Shown here one piece after another: positions 1 through 9,783 of a DNA stretch of 64,000 nucleotides. The notes under the pieces were generated by a model. It was given only the letters and a program-made list of their open reading frames with translations. It was not told the DNA's origin and searched no databases. Location of the stretch: NCBI GenBank assembly GCA_002840125.1, contig PGZF01000003.1, positions 434,001 through 498,000 on the forward strand, given 5' to 3'. Source of the DNA: Gammaproteobacteria bacterium HGW-Gammaproteobacteria-15 (lineage in GTDB: Bacteria; Pseudomonadota; Gammaproteobacteria; Enterobacterales; Alteromonadaceae). How positions within the stretch are numbered: position 1 is the first letter of the stretch; each line of letters begins with the position of its first letter. The position numbers and the translations under genes were made by a program.

Positions 1-708
1 CCTGTACAGGCAGATACCCTGCTTGGGCTTTACGTTGGCGCAGACGGCTGGCGCACTTCTGCAGATGGCGGCTTTGCTAATAGCAGCCAGATACAGAATT
101 TCAATTTTTCTGACAAAACGCAAAAATCTTATTATGTCGCTCTGGAACACCCTCTGCCATTTGTACCCAATATCCGGCTGCAGCATAACCAGCTAGAGTC
201 TTCAGGCTCAACCAGCCTCAATACCGCCTTTAGCTTTGCCGGTAACACCTTTGCTGCCGGCACTGAGCTACAAAACCAAACCAAGCTGACTAACACCGAC
301 TATGTGTTGTACTACGAAATTCTTGATAATGATCTGGTCAGCCTGGATCTGGGCATAAACGGTAAATACATTAATGGTACCGTTGCTGTTGCTGAAACTG
401 ATGCGAACGGCATGGCGGCGTCGCAACGGGCATCGCAGCTTATTCCTATGGTATATGCGTCGGCCATTGTCGGCTTACCGCTGACCGGGCTGGATGTATT
501 CACCCAGGGTAGTTATGTATCACTGGATGGCAACCGTATATACGATGTTCAGGCTGGTGTGGCTTATGCTGTGCTGGATAATCTGGCCGTGAATATGCGC
601 CTGAAACTGGGATATCGGGCCATGAACCTGCGGCTGGATGATGTTGACAATTTACATGCTGATCTCGACTTTAAAGGCATCTTCGCCGGTATAGAACTGT
701 ACTTTTAG
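1..708 (+). CDS. TIGR04219-type outer membrane beta-barrel protein (5' end outside window)
   Basis: The reading frame is open from base 1 to the TAG at 706-708, so the start lies upstream of the window. The first visible residues, PVQADTLLG, look like the end of a signal peptide with an A-x-A-type cleavage site (after residue 4), so probably only the signal sequence is missing. The mature part alternates hydrophobic and polar residues, is rich in Gly, Asn and Tyr, and ends in Leu-Tyr-Phe; a C-terminal aromatic is the usual BAM insertion signal of outer-membrane barrels. It resembles the TIGR04219 family of small outer-membrane barrels common in Alteromonadales and Vibrionales, whose function is unknown. 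Family assignment is from recognition, not from a search. Confidence 0.75.
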   Translation, partial: PVQADTLLGLYVGADGWRTSADGGFANSSQIQNFNFSDKTQKSYYVALEHPLPFVPNIRLQHNQLESSGSTSLNTAFSFAGNTFAAGTELQNQTKLTNTDYVLYYEILDNDLVSLDLGINGKYINGTVAVAETDANGMAASQRASQLIPMVYASAIVGLPLTGLDVFTQGSYVSLDGNRIYDVQAGVAYAVLDNLAVNMRLKLGYRAMNLRLDDVDNLHADLDFKGIFAGIELYF

Positions 709-718
709 GCACGAGAAT

Positions 719-753
719 AAATGCTGGCAAGCTGCAACAGTTGGCCGGCATTT
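719..753 (+). terminator. Possible terminator hairpin after the barrel gene
   Basis: A 10-bp stem (719-728 with 744-753, one G-T wobble) has a 15-nt loop and ends in TTT. It starts 11 bases after the stop codon of the barrel gene. The U-tract is short, so termination is only plausible. Confidence 0.35.
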
Positions 754-825
754 GCCAGGCTTGCCTTGTTAGGCCTGGTAAATCGTTTTATAGTTATTTC
801 ACGCATTGTCCGGGTAGGCTAAGTT

Positions 826-3006
826 TTGACAAATTACTTCAGACAGTTAACTCTGCCCTGGCTTATTGCACTTAGCCTGATGCTGTTATTTACCGCGTTG
901 TGGTATCACTACGAAAGCAAAATTATGCAGCGCGCACAGGTACAGCAATATACCTCTAGTCTGCAATTTAGTATCCGGCCTTTACTGACCAGTAAAAATC
1001 CTGATTTACTCAAAGCCCAGCTGAATCATTTACGTTATGCCAGTGTTCTGCCTGTTGGCGCTATTGCCGTATACAGCGACACCGGCAGATTAATAAGTGG
1101 TACAGATAAAGCCGCTTTGTTACCACAGTTCCAGCCACAACAGAGGCAACATGAGTTTCACTTATTGCATGAAGCCGGCAAATTAATTGCAGTACAAGCT
1201 ATGTCGTCGTCAGCAGCCAGCAGTGGCTATGAAGACGTTATTGCCGGGCAGAATGACAATTACTATATTGTGGTCCAGCTTGATGCGCCGGGTAACTACA
1301 GTGTTTGGTTAGTGCCCGTACTGGTAGTGGCTATGTTAGGCTGGGCGGCTTTACTGGTAATGCTGAGCAGTATTGGCCGGGTGTCGCAACGCCAGCAAAC
1401 CGATATCAGTTTGCTGGTGCATAAACTCAGCCAGTTAAAGCAGGGCCAGTTAAACAGCCGGTTAGATGAAGACCTGGTATCAGAGTTGGCGCCATTAAAA
1501 TTAGCGCTGAACGAACTTGCCGGCCAGCAACTAAACAACCGTTCCCGCGATGACACAGAAAAAAACCAGCTTAAACAGCAGATAACAGAATTAACCCAAT
1601 CGCTTGCCAGCGAAAAACAGCAAACTGCACAGTTACAAAGGTTATATGAACAAAGCAAACAAAAGCAGCAGCAACAGATTTTACAGTTAAGGCAACTGAC
1701 ACAACAGCAGGCTGTTATGCCGGACAAACTCCTGCAGCAGGCACTTCACAGCCAGTTAATGTTGGCAGAGTTAACACTGGCAACCGAGCCTGAGCCTCTG
1801 ACTCCGCTGGTATTAACTGAATACGTTGCCCGGCAATTGCCACATTACCGCAGTATACTGGCCGCGCAAAATCTGACGTTACTACTCAATGAGGCAGCAG
1901 CCAACGCGGTGTACCAAATGGCATTGCCTGAGAGTTTACTAACAATGCTGTTGACAGCTTTGCTGCGCTTAAGCAGCCACTCTGAGGGGATAACAGAGCT
2001 GACGCTGAATATGCAGCTTAGTGTTACCGGCTCTGCAGGCAGTTTATTGCTCAGTGTGACAGGTAATGGCGACGGCTTGTTGGCGTCAGTCAGACAGCAG
2101 TTAGTTAAGCCGGGCCAGCAAAGCCAACACTGGCAGGATAGTGATAGCCAGATTGTGACGCTGATAGCCACTAAACTTAATGCTGTTATTGAAGTGCAAT
2201 CCCTCGAAGGGCTTGGCAGCACAGTTTCGGTACGTATCCAGGCAGAGGATTGCCAGCCGGTGCAGGTTAAGCGGTTAAGTCATCTGTTGCTATTCGATCA
2301 ACAGTTGGCCCGGTTAACCGAACGCAAAGCTGCACTGGGCAGTTTGGTTACTAATGTGGCGCAGTCTTCTGATCTGGCCGAGCTACAACTTAAAGCTAAA
2401 CAGTATCATTACGATGCGGCGTTAATTTTCTTACCAGCACCGACTGAACTGGCGGTATGGCTTGAGCTGATCCAGACGCTGAAACAGAAAAGCAAAGTGT
2501 TGTGTTACGCTGACACAGATTGTATTCAGATGTGGCGTGAGGCACTGGGTGTCGAGATAACAGCAGAGCCGTTTTGTCTGGCTGAATTACAGCAGGTAGA
2601 AACGGCTGACACAGCTAAGCTACCAAAACTTTTAGTGGTTGATGATAATCCCACTAACCTGGCATTTATCCAGATGCTGCTAAAACAGCAGCCACTGGAA
2701 CTGACCACTGCAAATTGTGCGCAACAAGCATTGCAGTTATGCGCCGGGCAGCAATTTGATGTGATCTTATTAGATATTCAGCTACCGGATCTGCATGGTA
2801 CTGAGGTTGCAAAACAGCTACGGCAAATGGAGGCGTATCGGCTGACGCCAATCCTGGCGTTTACCGCTCACGCTCTGGCTGATGAAGTTGCCAGCTTTAA
2901 AGCCGCTGGTATGAATGATGTGATTTTTAAACCGCTGGAAGTGAACAAACTGCAGCGGATACTGCACTGGTGCTCCTCAGTTAAAACTGATAATGCCGGC
3001 CAATAG
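826..3006 (+). CDS. Membrane hybrid sensor protein with degenerate kinase core and C-terminal receiver domain
   Basis: This 726-residue protein starts at TTG 826. It has a transmembrane segment at about residues 10-27, a periplasmic loop, a second segment at about 158-182, a HAMP-like linker, and a long glutamine-rich coiled coil (about 230-300). A HATPase-like region follows, with NGDG and EGLGSTVSV resembling weak G-boxes, and then a receiver domain with the DDN acidic pocket and phospho-acceptor D650 in VILLDIQLPD. No H-E-x-R-T/P phosphohistidine box is visible where the HisKA domain should be, and the N-box is poor. It may therefore not autophosphorylate, acting instead as a receiver-bearing sensor or partner of another kinase. 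It overlaps the convergent downstream gene by 30 bp. BarA-like architecture is possible, but there is no HPt domain. Confidence 0.7.
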   Translation: MTNYFRQLTLPWLIALSLMLLFTALWYHYESKIMQRAQVQQYTSSLQFSIRPLLTSKNPDLLKAQLNHLRYASVLPVGAIAVYSDTGRLISGTDKAALLPQFQPQQRQHEFHLLHEAGKLIAVQAMSSSAASSGYEDVIAGQNDNYYIVVQLDAPGNYSVWLVPVLVVAMLGWAALLVMLSSIGRVSQRQQTDISLLVHKLSQLKQGQLNSRLDEDLVSELAPLKLALNELAGQQLNNRSRDDTEKNQLKQQITELTQSLASEKQQTAQLQRLYEQSKQKQQQQILQLRQLTQQQAVMPDKLLQQALHSQLMLAELTLATEPEPLTPLVLTEYVARQLPHYRSILAAQNLTLLLNEAAANAVYQMALPESLLTMLLTALLRLSSHSEGITELTLNMQLSVTGSAGSLLLSVTGNGDGLLASVRQQLVKPGQQSQHWQDSDSQIVTLIATKLNAVIEVQSLEGLGSTVSVRIQAEDCQPVQVKRLSHLLLFDQQLARLTERKAALGSLVTNVAQSSDLAELQLKAKQYHYDAALIFLPAPTELAVWLELIQTLKQKSKVLCYADTDCIQMWREALGVEITAEPFCLAELQQVETADTAKLPKLLVVDDNPTNLAFIQMLLKQQPLELTTANCAQQALQLCAGQQFDVILLDIQLPDLHGTEVAKQLRQMEAYRLTPILAFTAHALADEVASFKAAGMNDVIFKPLEVNKLQRILHWCSSVKTDNAGQ

Positions 3007-3864
3007 CTGTTTTAATGCACTGATATAAGCCTGGTTTGGCTGGCTGCTAAGCAATGGCAGTAGCTCTGCACCGCTGGCAGTATATTTATAATACTGCAGT
3101 ACTACCCCTTTACTGCTGATAGTGCCATTCAGATGTAATTGCTGGTATTGCCAGTTAAGTACCTGGCCTGCGGGTAATTCACCACTTTCAATTTCAGAGC
3201 TGTGCAACAGGCCGATGTCTATCAGGCTGAGTATTTGCGGGTAAGATAAGCCAAACTGGTTCAGGTTAAGTACTGCGCGGCTTTTGCCTGTCAGTACACG
3301 CCACAGTGAGGGTTTGCGGATATAACCGAAGTAAATCCGGGCACTGGGATCTTGCCGGGTTTTGCAACTCAGGTTTACTGCCTGCTGCAACGCCAGCGCT
3401 TCTTTGTAGCTCATACGTTTTAGTGTATGCAGGGTTTTCAGCGAAAACTTGCCTGGGCTGGCAATTTCTCCGGCCAGAATTTTCGCCCATAGCTGTTGCA
3501 TGCTCTTGTTGGAGATCTCCAGCACCAGTTCACAATATTGCTGAAACCAGTCTGGATCAACATCCTGAGTTGAAACCTGATCGGTGCAGTACTCCAGTGC
3601 CAGCGTCATAATGCTTTCAAGATTGTACTGTTGCCGCTCCCGCTGCATTTGCAGCCTGCGTTCAGCCCGTTGTGCCAACGTTAGCGCGGCTGAGCTGGCC
3701 GCACCGGAACGGGCCGCCAGAAGATGATGTTTATCGCTAAAGTTACCTTGTTGTTCAGAGGGCTCGCTTGCAGTGGCCGGGTTGACGCTACTGATGCTAC
3801 CCAGCTGAGATTTAGCCAATTGCAGCAAACGTTGCTGGCTGTTCAATGCGCTTATTTTAACCAT
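2977..3864 (-). CDS. TIGR03899 family protein
   Basis: This soluble protein of about 295 residues resembles the TIGR03899 family of Alteromonadales and Vibrionales, for which no function is established. A mid-protein segment (WFQQYCELVLEISN, then LWAKILAGE) resembles the DUF2806-type helical region seen in this family. The ATG at 3864 is preferred (MVKISALNSQQRLLQLAKSQ reads as a natural N-terminus); a TTG at 3930 would add 22 residues, and neither has a clear Shine-Dalgarno. The 3' end overlaps the convergent sensor gene by 30 bp, an antisense arrangement. Confidence 0.65.
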   Translation of the reverse strand: MVKISALNSQQRLLQLAKSQLGSISSVNPATASEPSEQQGNFSDKHHLLAARSGAASSAALTLAQRAERRLQMQRERQQYNLESIMTLALEYCTDQVSTQDVDPDWFQQYCELVLEISNKSMQQLWAKILAGEIASPGKFSLKTLHTLKRMSYKEALALQQAVNLSCKTRQDPSARIYFGYIRKPSLWRVLTGKSRAVLNLNQFGLSYPQILSLIDIGLLHSSEIESGELPAGQVLNWQYQQLHLNGTISSKGVVLQYYKYTASGAELLPLLSSQPNQAYISALKQLLAGIISFN

Positions 3865-4030
3865 AACAACAGCCTGAGTAACAGAAAATGGAACATAGGT
3901 TATCTTGGCATCTGCTGCAATGTGCGGCAAGTAAAGCTATGTTATTTGTGTAAAATAAAATCTGTTATACCTTACTATTTAACAGATTAAACATGTATAT
4001 TTAAACGGAGTCATTAAATAAGGCTGAATA

Positions 4031-6256
4031 ATGGTGCCAAAAGAAACAGATGAAGATTTTCTGTTTTTAGCAGAAGACGAACCGGAGCCGGCGCAGGAGC
4101 ACACACTGGGTGAGTGGCAACTGTTGATTGTTGATGATGATGAAGAGATCCATACAGTGACCAAACTGGCACTAAGTGATCTTACTGTTTTAGGTAAGCA
4201 ACTGAAATTTCATCATGCATATTCTGGTAAAGAGGCAATTGCTTTTTTAACCCGACACCCTGATGTGGCACTCGTGCTGCTTGATGTGGTGATGGAGTCG
4301 GATGATGCCGGTCTTAAGGTTGTAAAACAAATCCGTGACGAGCTTGGCATGGATGAGATCCGTATTGTGCTGCGCACCGGACAACCAGGCTATGCGCCAG
4401 AAGAAAGTGTTATAAAAGAATATGATATCAACGATTATAAAACCAAAACGGAACTGACCCGCAGTAAACTGGTTACGTCGATCATTTCTTCTCTGCGTTC
4501 TTATCAGCAGATCCGTACCATTAATCAGAACCGGCTGGGTTTGCAAAAAATTATCAATGCCGGGGCAAACCTGCTGGAGCAGCACTCGTTACATGAGTTC
4601 TCCGAAGGTGTTGTTACGCAGATCTCTTCCTTAATTGGTTTGCATGCCGAAGGGGTGCTATGTGCCCAGATAGAAGATGACGGCAGTGCAAGCGAAACGA
4701 TTTATGTACTGGGAGCAGCCGGTAATTATGCTCCATATATTAAATGCCAGCTCGACAGGTTGGGTAACCCCCGTATTGTGCAGCAAATTACCAATTGCTT
4801 ACGTACGCATGAACATATTTTTACCGATCAGGAAACTGTGTTGTATTTGGGCAACGAAATCCACAGTGCTGCGGTATATATTGAAACTAACCGGCCGATT
4901 GAAAACTTTGATCGCCAACTGATTGAAGTGTTTTTAAGCAATATTTCTATTGGCTATGAAAACGTTACGTTATTCCAACAGCTTAAGCATGCTGCCTATA
5001 TAGATCCGCTTACCAAAACACCAAACCGTAACGAGTTTATCCAGATTTTGCAGGATACCCGCCGCTATGAAGCGGAGCACAATGTTGCGGTGTTAATTGA
5101 TATCGACCATTTCTCTGACGTTAATGACGGCTTAGGCCAGGATGTTGGCAATGAGTTACTGATCGCAGTTACGTTCAGATTAATTGAGAAATTTGGTATT
5201 TATGCCCAGCTCGGCCGCATTGGTGCTGACGTGTTTGGCCTGGTGGGGCCAGACACAGAATTGACACCAGAGCGTTTACAGGCTGTGTTTGACGAGCCGT
5301 TTAAAGCATCAGAGCATTCATTACAGATCAGTGCCACCTTTGGCTTTTGTCACTTAACTGATACTGCCGAACAGGGGCTGACAATCCTTAAGCATGTATA
5401 CATAGCGCTGAATAAAGCCAAAAAACACCTCGGGCAGAACTTCCAGTATTATCAGGCAGAAATGGAAGATGAAATGGCTGAGCGGCTGGCGCTGTTGCGT
5501 ATGTTACGCCAGGATTTTGCTAACGATAAATTGCAGCTGTGGTATCAGCCTCAGGTTTCTTTAACCACAAAACAGGTTGTGGGTATGGAAGCGTTATTAC
5601 GTTGGCCGCAGCCGAATGGGCAGTTTATTTCGCCCGCAGTGTTTATTCCGCTGGCAGAGTATTCCGGCCTGATTGTTGAAATAGGTAGTTGGGTTATGGA
5701 GCAGGCTTGTCTGCAGATTAAACAGCTGCAAAAACAAGGTTACACTGACTTGCGTATTGCCGTGAATGTGTCGATGCCCCAGTTCAGAAGCCACGGTTTT
5801 GTGCAGTCGGTTATTGATTGTGTTACCGCACAACAAATCGATCCGCAGTTGCTAGAGCTGGAAATTACCGAGTCGGTGGTAATGGACGAACCCAAGATAG
5901 TGATAGATGCCCTGCAGAAACTGAAAAGCTTTGGTATCAAGGTGGCGATAGATGACTTTGGTATTGGTTTTTCCTCACTGAATTATTTGCAACAACTGCC
6001 GCTGGACCGGATAAAAGTAGATCGCGCTTTTATTCGTGATATTGATAAACCAGCAGGCGAGGTCATCGCTGAAACTATTATTAATCTGGGTAAGAGACTG
6101 AATTTAGCTACTATTGCTGAAGGCGTGGAAACTCAGGCGCAGGAGCAGGCCATTGTTGCCATGGGCTGTGATGAAGTGCAGGGTTTTATGTATGCCCGGC
6201 CGATGCCGCCAGCAGAGTTACTGACTTTTCTACAACAGCAAAAAGCAGCTGGTTAA
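4031..6256 (+). CDS. Response regulator with REC, DUF3369, degenerate GGDEF and intact EAL domains (cyclic-di-GMP phosphodiesterase)
   Basis: The 741-residue cytoplasmic protein has a receiver domain at about 30-155 (IVDDDE, phospho-acceptor D85 in LVLLD), a DUF3369 GAF-like sensor region at about 165-320, a GGDEF domain at about 325-480 and an EAL domain at about 490-735. The diguanylate cyclase signature is degraded to GADVF at 398-402, so synthesis is unlikely. The EAL domain keeps E520-A-L, AVNVS, EITES, the IDDFGIGFSS loop, IKVDR, AEGVE and the final Q of EVQGF, which are the metal- and substrate-binding residues, so hydrolysis of c-di-GMP to pGpG is expected. The degenerate GGDEF may bind GTP allosterically, as in other REC-DUF3369-GGDEF-EAL proteins. 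The cognate kinase is not obvious; the two hybrid sensors in this window are candidates only. Confidence 0.88.
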   Translation: MVPKETDEDFLFLAEDEPEPAQEHTLGEWQLLIVDDDEEIHTVTKLALSDLTVLGKQLKFHHAYSGKEAIAFLTRHPDVALVLLDVVMESDDAGLKVVKQIRDELGMDEIRIVLRTGQPGYAPEESVIKEYDINDYKTKTELTRSKLVTSIISSLRSYQQIRTINQNRLGLQKIINAGANLLEQHSLHEFSEGVVTQISSLIGLHAEGVLCAQIEDDGSASETIYVLGAAGNYAPYIKCQLDRLGNPRIVQQITNCLRTHEHIFTDQETVLYLGNEIHSAAVYIETNRPIENFDRQLIEVFLSNISIGYENVTLFQQLKHAAYIDPLTKTPNRNEFIQILQDTRRYEAEHNVAVLIDIDHFSDVNDGLGQDVGNELLIAVTFRLIEKFGIYAQLGRIGADVFGLVGPDTELTPERLQAVFDEPFKASEHSLQISATFGFCHLTDTAEQGLTILKHVYIALNKAKKHLGQNFQYYQAEMEDEMAERLALLRMLRQDFANDKLQLWYQPQVSLTTKQVVGMEALLRWPQPNGQFISPAVFIPLAEYSGLIVEIGSWVMEQACLQIKQLQKQGYTDLRIAVNVSMPQFRSHGFVQSVIDCVTAQQIDPQLLELEITESVVMDEPKIVIDALQKLKSFGIKVAIDDFGIGFSSLNYLQQLPLDRIKVDRAFIRDIDKPAGEVIAETIINLGKRLNLATIAEGVETQAQEQAIVAMGCDEVQGFMYARPMPPAELLTFLQQQKAAG

Positions 6257-6288
6257 GCACAAACCCGGGTGTTTAGCGGGTTTGTGCT
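6256..6288. terminator. Bidirectional hairpin between convergent genes
   Basis: A perfect 12-bp stem (AGCACAAACCCG at 6256-6267, complement at 6277-6288, 9-nt loop) begins in the stop codon of the EAL gene and ends 10 bp before the stop of the chemoreceptor gene. There is no strong T-tract on either side, but its place between convergent ends fits a shared terminator. Confidence 0.6.
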
Positions 6289-6298
6289 GAGCTGGCTG

Positions 6299-7918
6299 TT
6301 ATACTCTGAATAATTTGGTAATGTTTTCCAGGTTTTCTGCCAGCGACGCAAGCTCGCTGCTGGCTTTAGCAATATGACCAGCACTTTCTGAGCTGTGCTC
6401 AGTGTTCTTGAAAATTGCATCGACATGGCCAACGATATCGCTGGCCATTTTTTGTTGATCATCTGTCGCATCAGCAATTTGCTGGTTCATCAGCCGTATT
6501 TGCGCAATGCTTTTGGTGATCAGCTGCAGGGCGTCACCGGCTTTATTGGCTGATTGCACACTGTGATCTGCCTGGGTGGTGCTTTGCTGCATTTTTTGTA
6601 CTGCCAGCCGGGCGGCAGTTTGCAATTGTTCGATAGTGCGTTGAATTTCTTCGGTAGATTTTTGTGTGCGCGATGCCAGCGTACGAACTTCATCAGCCAC
6701 TACGGCAAAGCCGCGGCCCTGTTCACCGGCGCGTGCGGCTTCAATAGCGGCATTTAGTGCCAGCAGGTTAGTTTGTTCAGCAATGCCTTTAATCACACTG
6801 AGTACAGTACCTACCTGATTGGCATCTTTTTCCAGTTGCAGAATAACATCAGAGGCGTCCTGCACATTGCCCGCTAACAGCTGAATATTCTGCACTGTTG
6901 CCGTCACCGTTTGCTGGCCCTGACCTGCCGCTTCGCTGGACTGATTGGCCGCGGCTGCAGCCTCGTTAGCACTGCTCACTTCAGCCACTACGCTGGCACT
7001 CATATCGTCAACTGCATGTTTGGCCTGGTTGGCCGCTTTACGCTGCTGGGCTATGGTTTTATTGGTATCGTCGGTCAGCTCGTGTAAGTCTTTTGCCAGG
7101 GCCGACAGCGGTACAGCGGTATTAACAATGTCTTTTACTACGTGCTGTAGCTTTTGCATAAAGGTATTAAACCAATACGCCAGATCGCCGAGCTCGTCTT
7201 TGCTATTGGTATTAATGCGGGCGGTTAAATCGCCGTTTTCCTTGGCCAGATCCTGTAACGAGTTAATCATATTACCCAGGCTGCTTTGAATACCGCGCGC
7301 TACCGGAAACGCAGTGCCAAACAAAACCAGCATAGTGATTGCACCCATAATAATACCTACAGTGATAAGGGTGCCGGCCTGTTCGCTGGCGTCGTCAATT
7401 GCTGAGGTAAACTCCTGCAATCGCATATCACGGAACTGGCTTAGCAGCAGGGCGGTGGTGTCGTAATCGGCATTCATTTTTTCTGAACGCTGCGCCAGGG
7501 TGGTGAAATCGGCAGTGTTGTTAATCATTTCCTGTGACACTTTGTAGGCCACTTGATAATACGCGTCGTAGCTTTGCTGAATACTGCTGACATCACGGGC
7601 ATAGTCACGGTTTAGCTGGGAAATGTTATTTAAATCTTGTGTCAGCTGGCGGCTGAAAGCAGCAGCACCGGCCAGTGCCTCTTCATCACCTGTGGTTACT
7701 GCACTGGCCAGCGAGTCTTTTATCCGCTCCAGCAGCACCAGCGAGCTTTGGGCAGACTGCAACACCGGGAACTGCACATCACGGGTTTGCTCCAGCGTTT
7801 TAACGTTGTTCAGCGCCGTATTGCTGGCAAGAATCAGGTAAATGATAAAGCTCAGGGTGCCGATAAAAGGTATCAGGTAGATTTTCTTTGATATAGACAG
7901 GCGTCGTAACACATCCAT
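6299..7918 (-). CDS. Methyl-accepting chemotaxis protein
   Basis: A 539-residue chemoreceptor of the inner membrane: a transmembrane segment at about 12-30, a helical periplasmic sensing domain of about 155 residues (4-helix-bundle size), a second transmembrane segment at about 187-207, a HAMP domain at about 210-262, and a cytoplasmic signalling hairpin. The highly conserved tip is intact ([19 protein letters not shown] followed by [12 protein letters not shown]), which binds CheA and CheW. Start ATG 7918 has AGAGG upstream. No C-terminal NWETF-like CheR tether is present. The ligand cannot be told from sequence. It stands alone, converging on the EAL gene. Confidence 0.92.
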   Translation of the reverse strand: MDVLRRLSISKKIYLIPFIGTLSFIIYLILASNTALNNVKTLEQTRDVQFPVLQSAQSSLVLLERIKDSLASAVTTGDEEALAGAAAFSRQLTQDLNNISQLNRDYARDVSSIQQSYDAYYQVAYKVSQEMINNTADFTTLAQRSEKMNADYDTTALLLSQFRDMRLQEFTSAIDDASEQAGTLITVGIIMGAITMLVLFGTAFPVARGIQSSLGNMINSLQDLAKENGDLTARINTNSKDELGDLAYWFNTFMQKLQHVVKDIVNTAVPLSALAKDLHELTDDTNKTIAQQRKAANQAKHAVDDMSASVVAEVSSANEAAAAANQSSEAAGQGQQTVTATVQNIQLLAGNVQDASDVILQLEKDANQVGTVLSVIKGIAEQTNLLALNAAIEAARAGEQGRGFAVVADEVRTLASRTQKSTEEIQRTIEQLQTAARLAVQKMQQSTTQADHSVQSANKAGDALQLITKSIAQIRLMNQQIADATDDQQKMASDIVGHVDAIFKNTEHSSESAGHIAKASSELASLAENLENITKLFRV

Positions 7919-8027
7919 ACTGCTGGCCTCTGTAAATTTGTTAGTTATTATTAGAATAGATTTACGCGCAGTATAGTGCTTTATTTAAGCAAATGCTTGT
8001 GGTTATGTCTGCCGGGTACACGCCATT

Positions 8028-8053
8028 AAAAAGCCCGGACAATGCCGGGCTTT
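8028..8053 (-). terminator. Rho-independent terminator of ppa
   Basis: AAAGCCCGG (8030-8038) pairs with CCGGGCTTT (8045-8053) around a 6-nt loop; on the minus strand the stem runs into five T residues, 17 bp after the ppa stop. Confidence 0.85.
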
Positions 8054-8070
8054 GCTAAGCAGGCAGGTAA

Positions 8071-8598
8071 TTATTTCTTAGCCCGCTCAAACGAGGTAAC
8101 AATTTCAGCTTTGGCGGCAGCTGCATCGCCCCAGCCGTTTACTTTAACCCATTTACCGGCTTCTAATTCTTTGTAACGCTCGAAGAAGTGTTGAATTTGT
8201 TTTTTCAGCAGTTCATCAACATCGTTAATGTCTTTAATATGGTCGTACAACTTGGTCAGTTTGCTTACCGGCACGGCGATAACTTTGGCATCTTCGCCTG
8301 CTTCATCTGACATAAACAGCACGCCGACAGGGCGGCATTTAATTACAGCGCCTGGTACCAGAGGGTAAGGTGTTGGTACCAATACGTCTACCGGATCACC
8401 ATCCAGTGATAAAGTTTGGTTTACAAAGCCGTAGTTGCACGGGTAAAACATCGGTGTAGACATAAAACGGTCTACCCAAACGGTACCGGTATCTTTGTCT
8501 ACTTCGTACTTGATCGGGTCGGCATTGGCCGGAATTTCAATAATAACGTTAATTTCTTCTGGCAGGTTTTTACCTGCTGCAACATCGCTTAAGCTCAT
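8071..8598 (-). CDS. ppa: Inorganic pyrophosphatase (family I)
   Basis: The 175-residue cytoplasmic enzyme hydrolyses pyrophosphate to phosphate, pulling biosynthetic reactions forward. Length matches E. coli Ppa (176). The family I signature DGDPVDVLV is present with its metal-binding aspartates, as are YEVDKDTG and [15 protein letters not shown] near the N-terminus and the [15 protein letters not shown] segment (here [11 protein letters not shown]) near the C-terminus. Start ATG 8598 has AAGGA upstream. It lies 70 bp downstream of fbp and ends in a strong terminator. Confidence 0.97.
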   Translation of the reverse strand: MSLSDVAAGKNLPEEINVIIEIPANADPIKYEVDKDTGTVWVDRFMSTPMFYPCNYGFVNQTLSLDGDPVDVLVPTPYPLVPGAVIKCRPVGVLFMSDEAGEDAKVIAVPVSKLTKLYDHIKDINDVDELLKKQIQHFFERYKELEAGKWVKVNGWGDAAAAKAEIVTSFERAKK

Positions 8599-8636
8599 GG
8601 CCTGGTCCTTAAATGATAAAAAGCTTGGTTAAAAGT

Positions 8637-8654
8637 GGCGCTTATTATAGCGCC
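8637..8654 (-). promoter_or_regulatory. Hairpin with perfect -10 hexamer between fbp and ppa
   Basis: On the minus strand GGCGC and GCGCC flank an 8-nt loop holding TATAAT (8649-8644), followed by ACTTTTAA. It may be an fbp terminator, a ppa promoter, or both. No convincing -35 was found, so the promoter reading is tentative. Confidence 0.35.
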
Positions 8655-8668
8655 GGCAATAAAAATGG

Positions 8669-9640
8669 CTATCGCTGATGATAGGCAACGCAGCTTTCCA
8701 CTTCATGTTTTGAGCCGAGTATCACCGCCACCCGCTGGTGAATATCGGTGGGTACTATGTCCATAATACGCTCATAGCCGGTAGAACTTACCCCACCGGC
8801 CTGTTCTACCAGAAAACTCATTGGGTTGGCTTCATACATTAGTCGCAGTTTATCGGGTTTAGTGGCATCTTTAGTGTCGCGCGGGTAAGCAAAAATACCA
8901 CCGCGACATAATACGCGGTGCACATCACCGACCATAGCGGCTATCCAGCGCATATTGTAGTTTTTACCGCGCGGGCCTTCTTTACCTTTAAGTAAATCAA
9001 CAATATAGGCTTGCATGGCCGGTTGCCAGTAGCGTTGGTTCGACATATTCACAGCAAATTCGGCGGTGTATTTCGGAATGGCTGCTTGCTCTTCAGTCAG
9101 CAAAAAGCCGCCATAGGTTTTATCCAGCGTATAAATCCGCGTACCTTTGCCGGTGGTTAACGCCAGCATGGTAGAGGGGCCATACAATACATAGCCTGCT
9201 GCCACCTGCGCTGTGCCGGGCTGTAAAAACTGGCTGGCATCATCGGCAGCTTTATCGGCTTGAGCTGGCAAAACAGAGAAAATAGTGCCGATTAAGCTGT
9301 TGATATCCGTATTAGATGAGCCATCTAACGGGTCAAAAGTCACCAGATAGCGGCCACTTGGGTTACCGGCAACGGTGTCGTCTTCTTCTTCTGAGCTGAT
9401 GGCTTTAACCACGCCGGTTTCCAGAATCACTTCTTTTAGCAATTCATTGGCAATAATATCGAGTTTTTTCTGCGTTTCCCCTTGAATATTTTCACCCAGG
9501 GTAGAACCTAATACCCCAGCCAGTTCGCCCTGACTGACCCGGAAGGATATTTCCCGGCAGGCTGCCAGTATGGTTTTAATCAGTGAAATCAGGTCGCTGT
9601 CGACTCCGTCCTGTTGCAGTACTGGCGAGATGCGGCGCAT
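8669..9640 (-). CDS. fbp: Fructose-1,6-bisphosphatase, class I
   Basis: The 323-residue enzyme converts fructose-1,6-bisphosphate to fructose-6-phosphate in gluconeogenesis. The metal-binding motif FDPLDGSSN, the acidic SSEEED stretch and the C-terminal LVEQAGG segment are intact, and the length fits class I FBPases (about 330). ATG 9640 is preceded by AAGGAA. It is divergent from mpl across a 143-bp spacer and upstream of ppa on the same strand; an fbp-mpl-ppa neighbourhood is common in gammaproteobacteria. Confidence 0.97.
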   Translation of the reverse strand: MRRISPVLQQDGVDSDLISLIKTILAACREISFRVSQGELAGVLGSTLGENIQGETQKKLDIIANELLKEVILETGVVKAISSEEEDDTVAGNPSGRYLVTFDPLDGSSNTDINSLIGTIFSVLPAQADKAADDASQFLQPGTAQVAAGYVLYGPSTMLALTTGKGTRIYTLDKTYGGFLLTEEQAAIPKYTAEFAVNMSNQRYWQPAMQAYIVDLLKGKEGPRGKNYNMRWIAAMVGDVHRVLCRGGIFAYPRDTKDATKPDKLRLMYEANPMSFLVEQAGGVSSTGYERIMDIVPTDIHQRVAVILGSKHEVESCVAYHQR

Positions 9641-9747
9641 GCTGGTGGTTCCTTCTCAGTAATTATTTTTGCTAATGCGGTAGAGGCTGGCGTATTTTAA
9701 AGAATTTCTGCACAAATTGCAGTTGTTACTGCAGCAATGTTCGCATT

Positions 9748-9756
9748 TGCTACAAT
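9748..9756 (+). promoter_or_regulatory. mpl: Extended -10 promoter element for mpl
   Basis: TGC followed by TACAAT (9751-9756) is an extended -10 element 27 bp before the mpl start codon. No good -35 hexamer was found, as is usual for this promoter class. Confidence 0.4.
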
Positions 9757-9783
9757 GGCTGCGGCTAAATTTCAGGATAACTT

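Noticed and set aside
1296..1727. Antisense frame with many Cys residues
   Set aside because: It is the shadow of the glutamine-rich coiled coil (CAG/CAA codons) of the sensor gene; no ribosome-binding site, no family.
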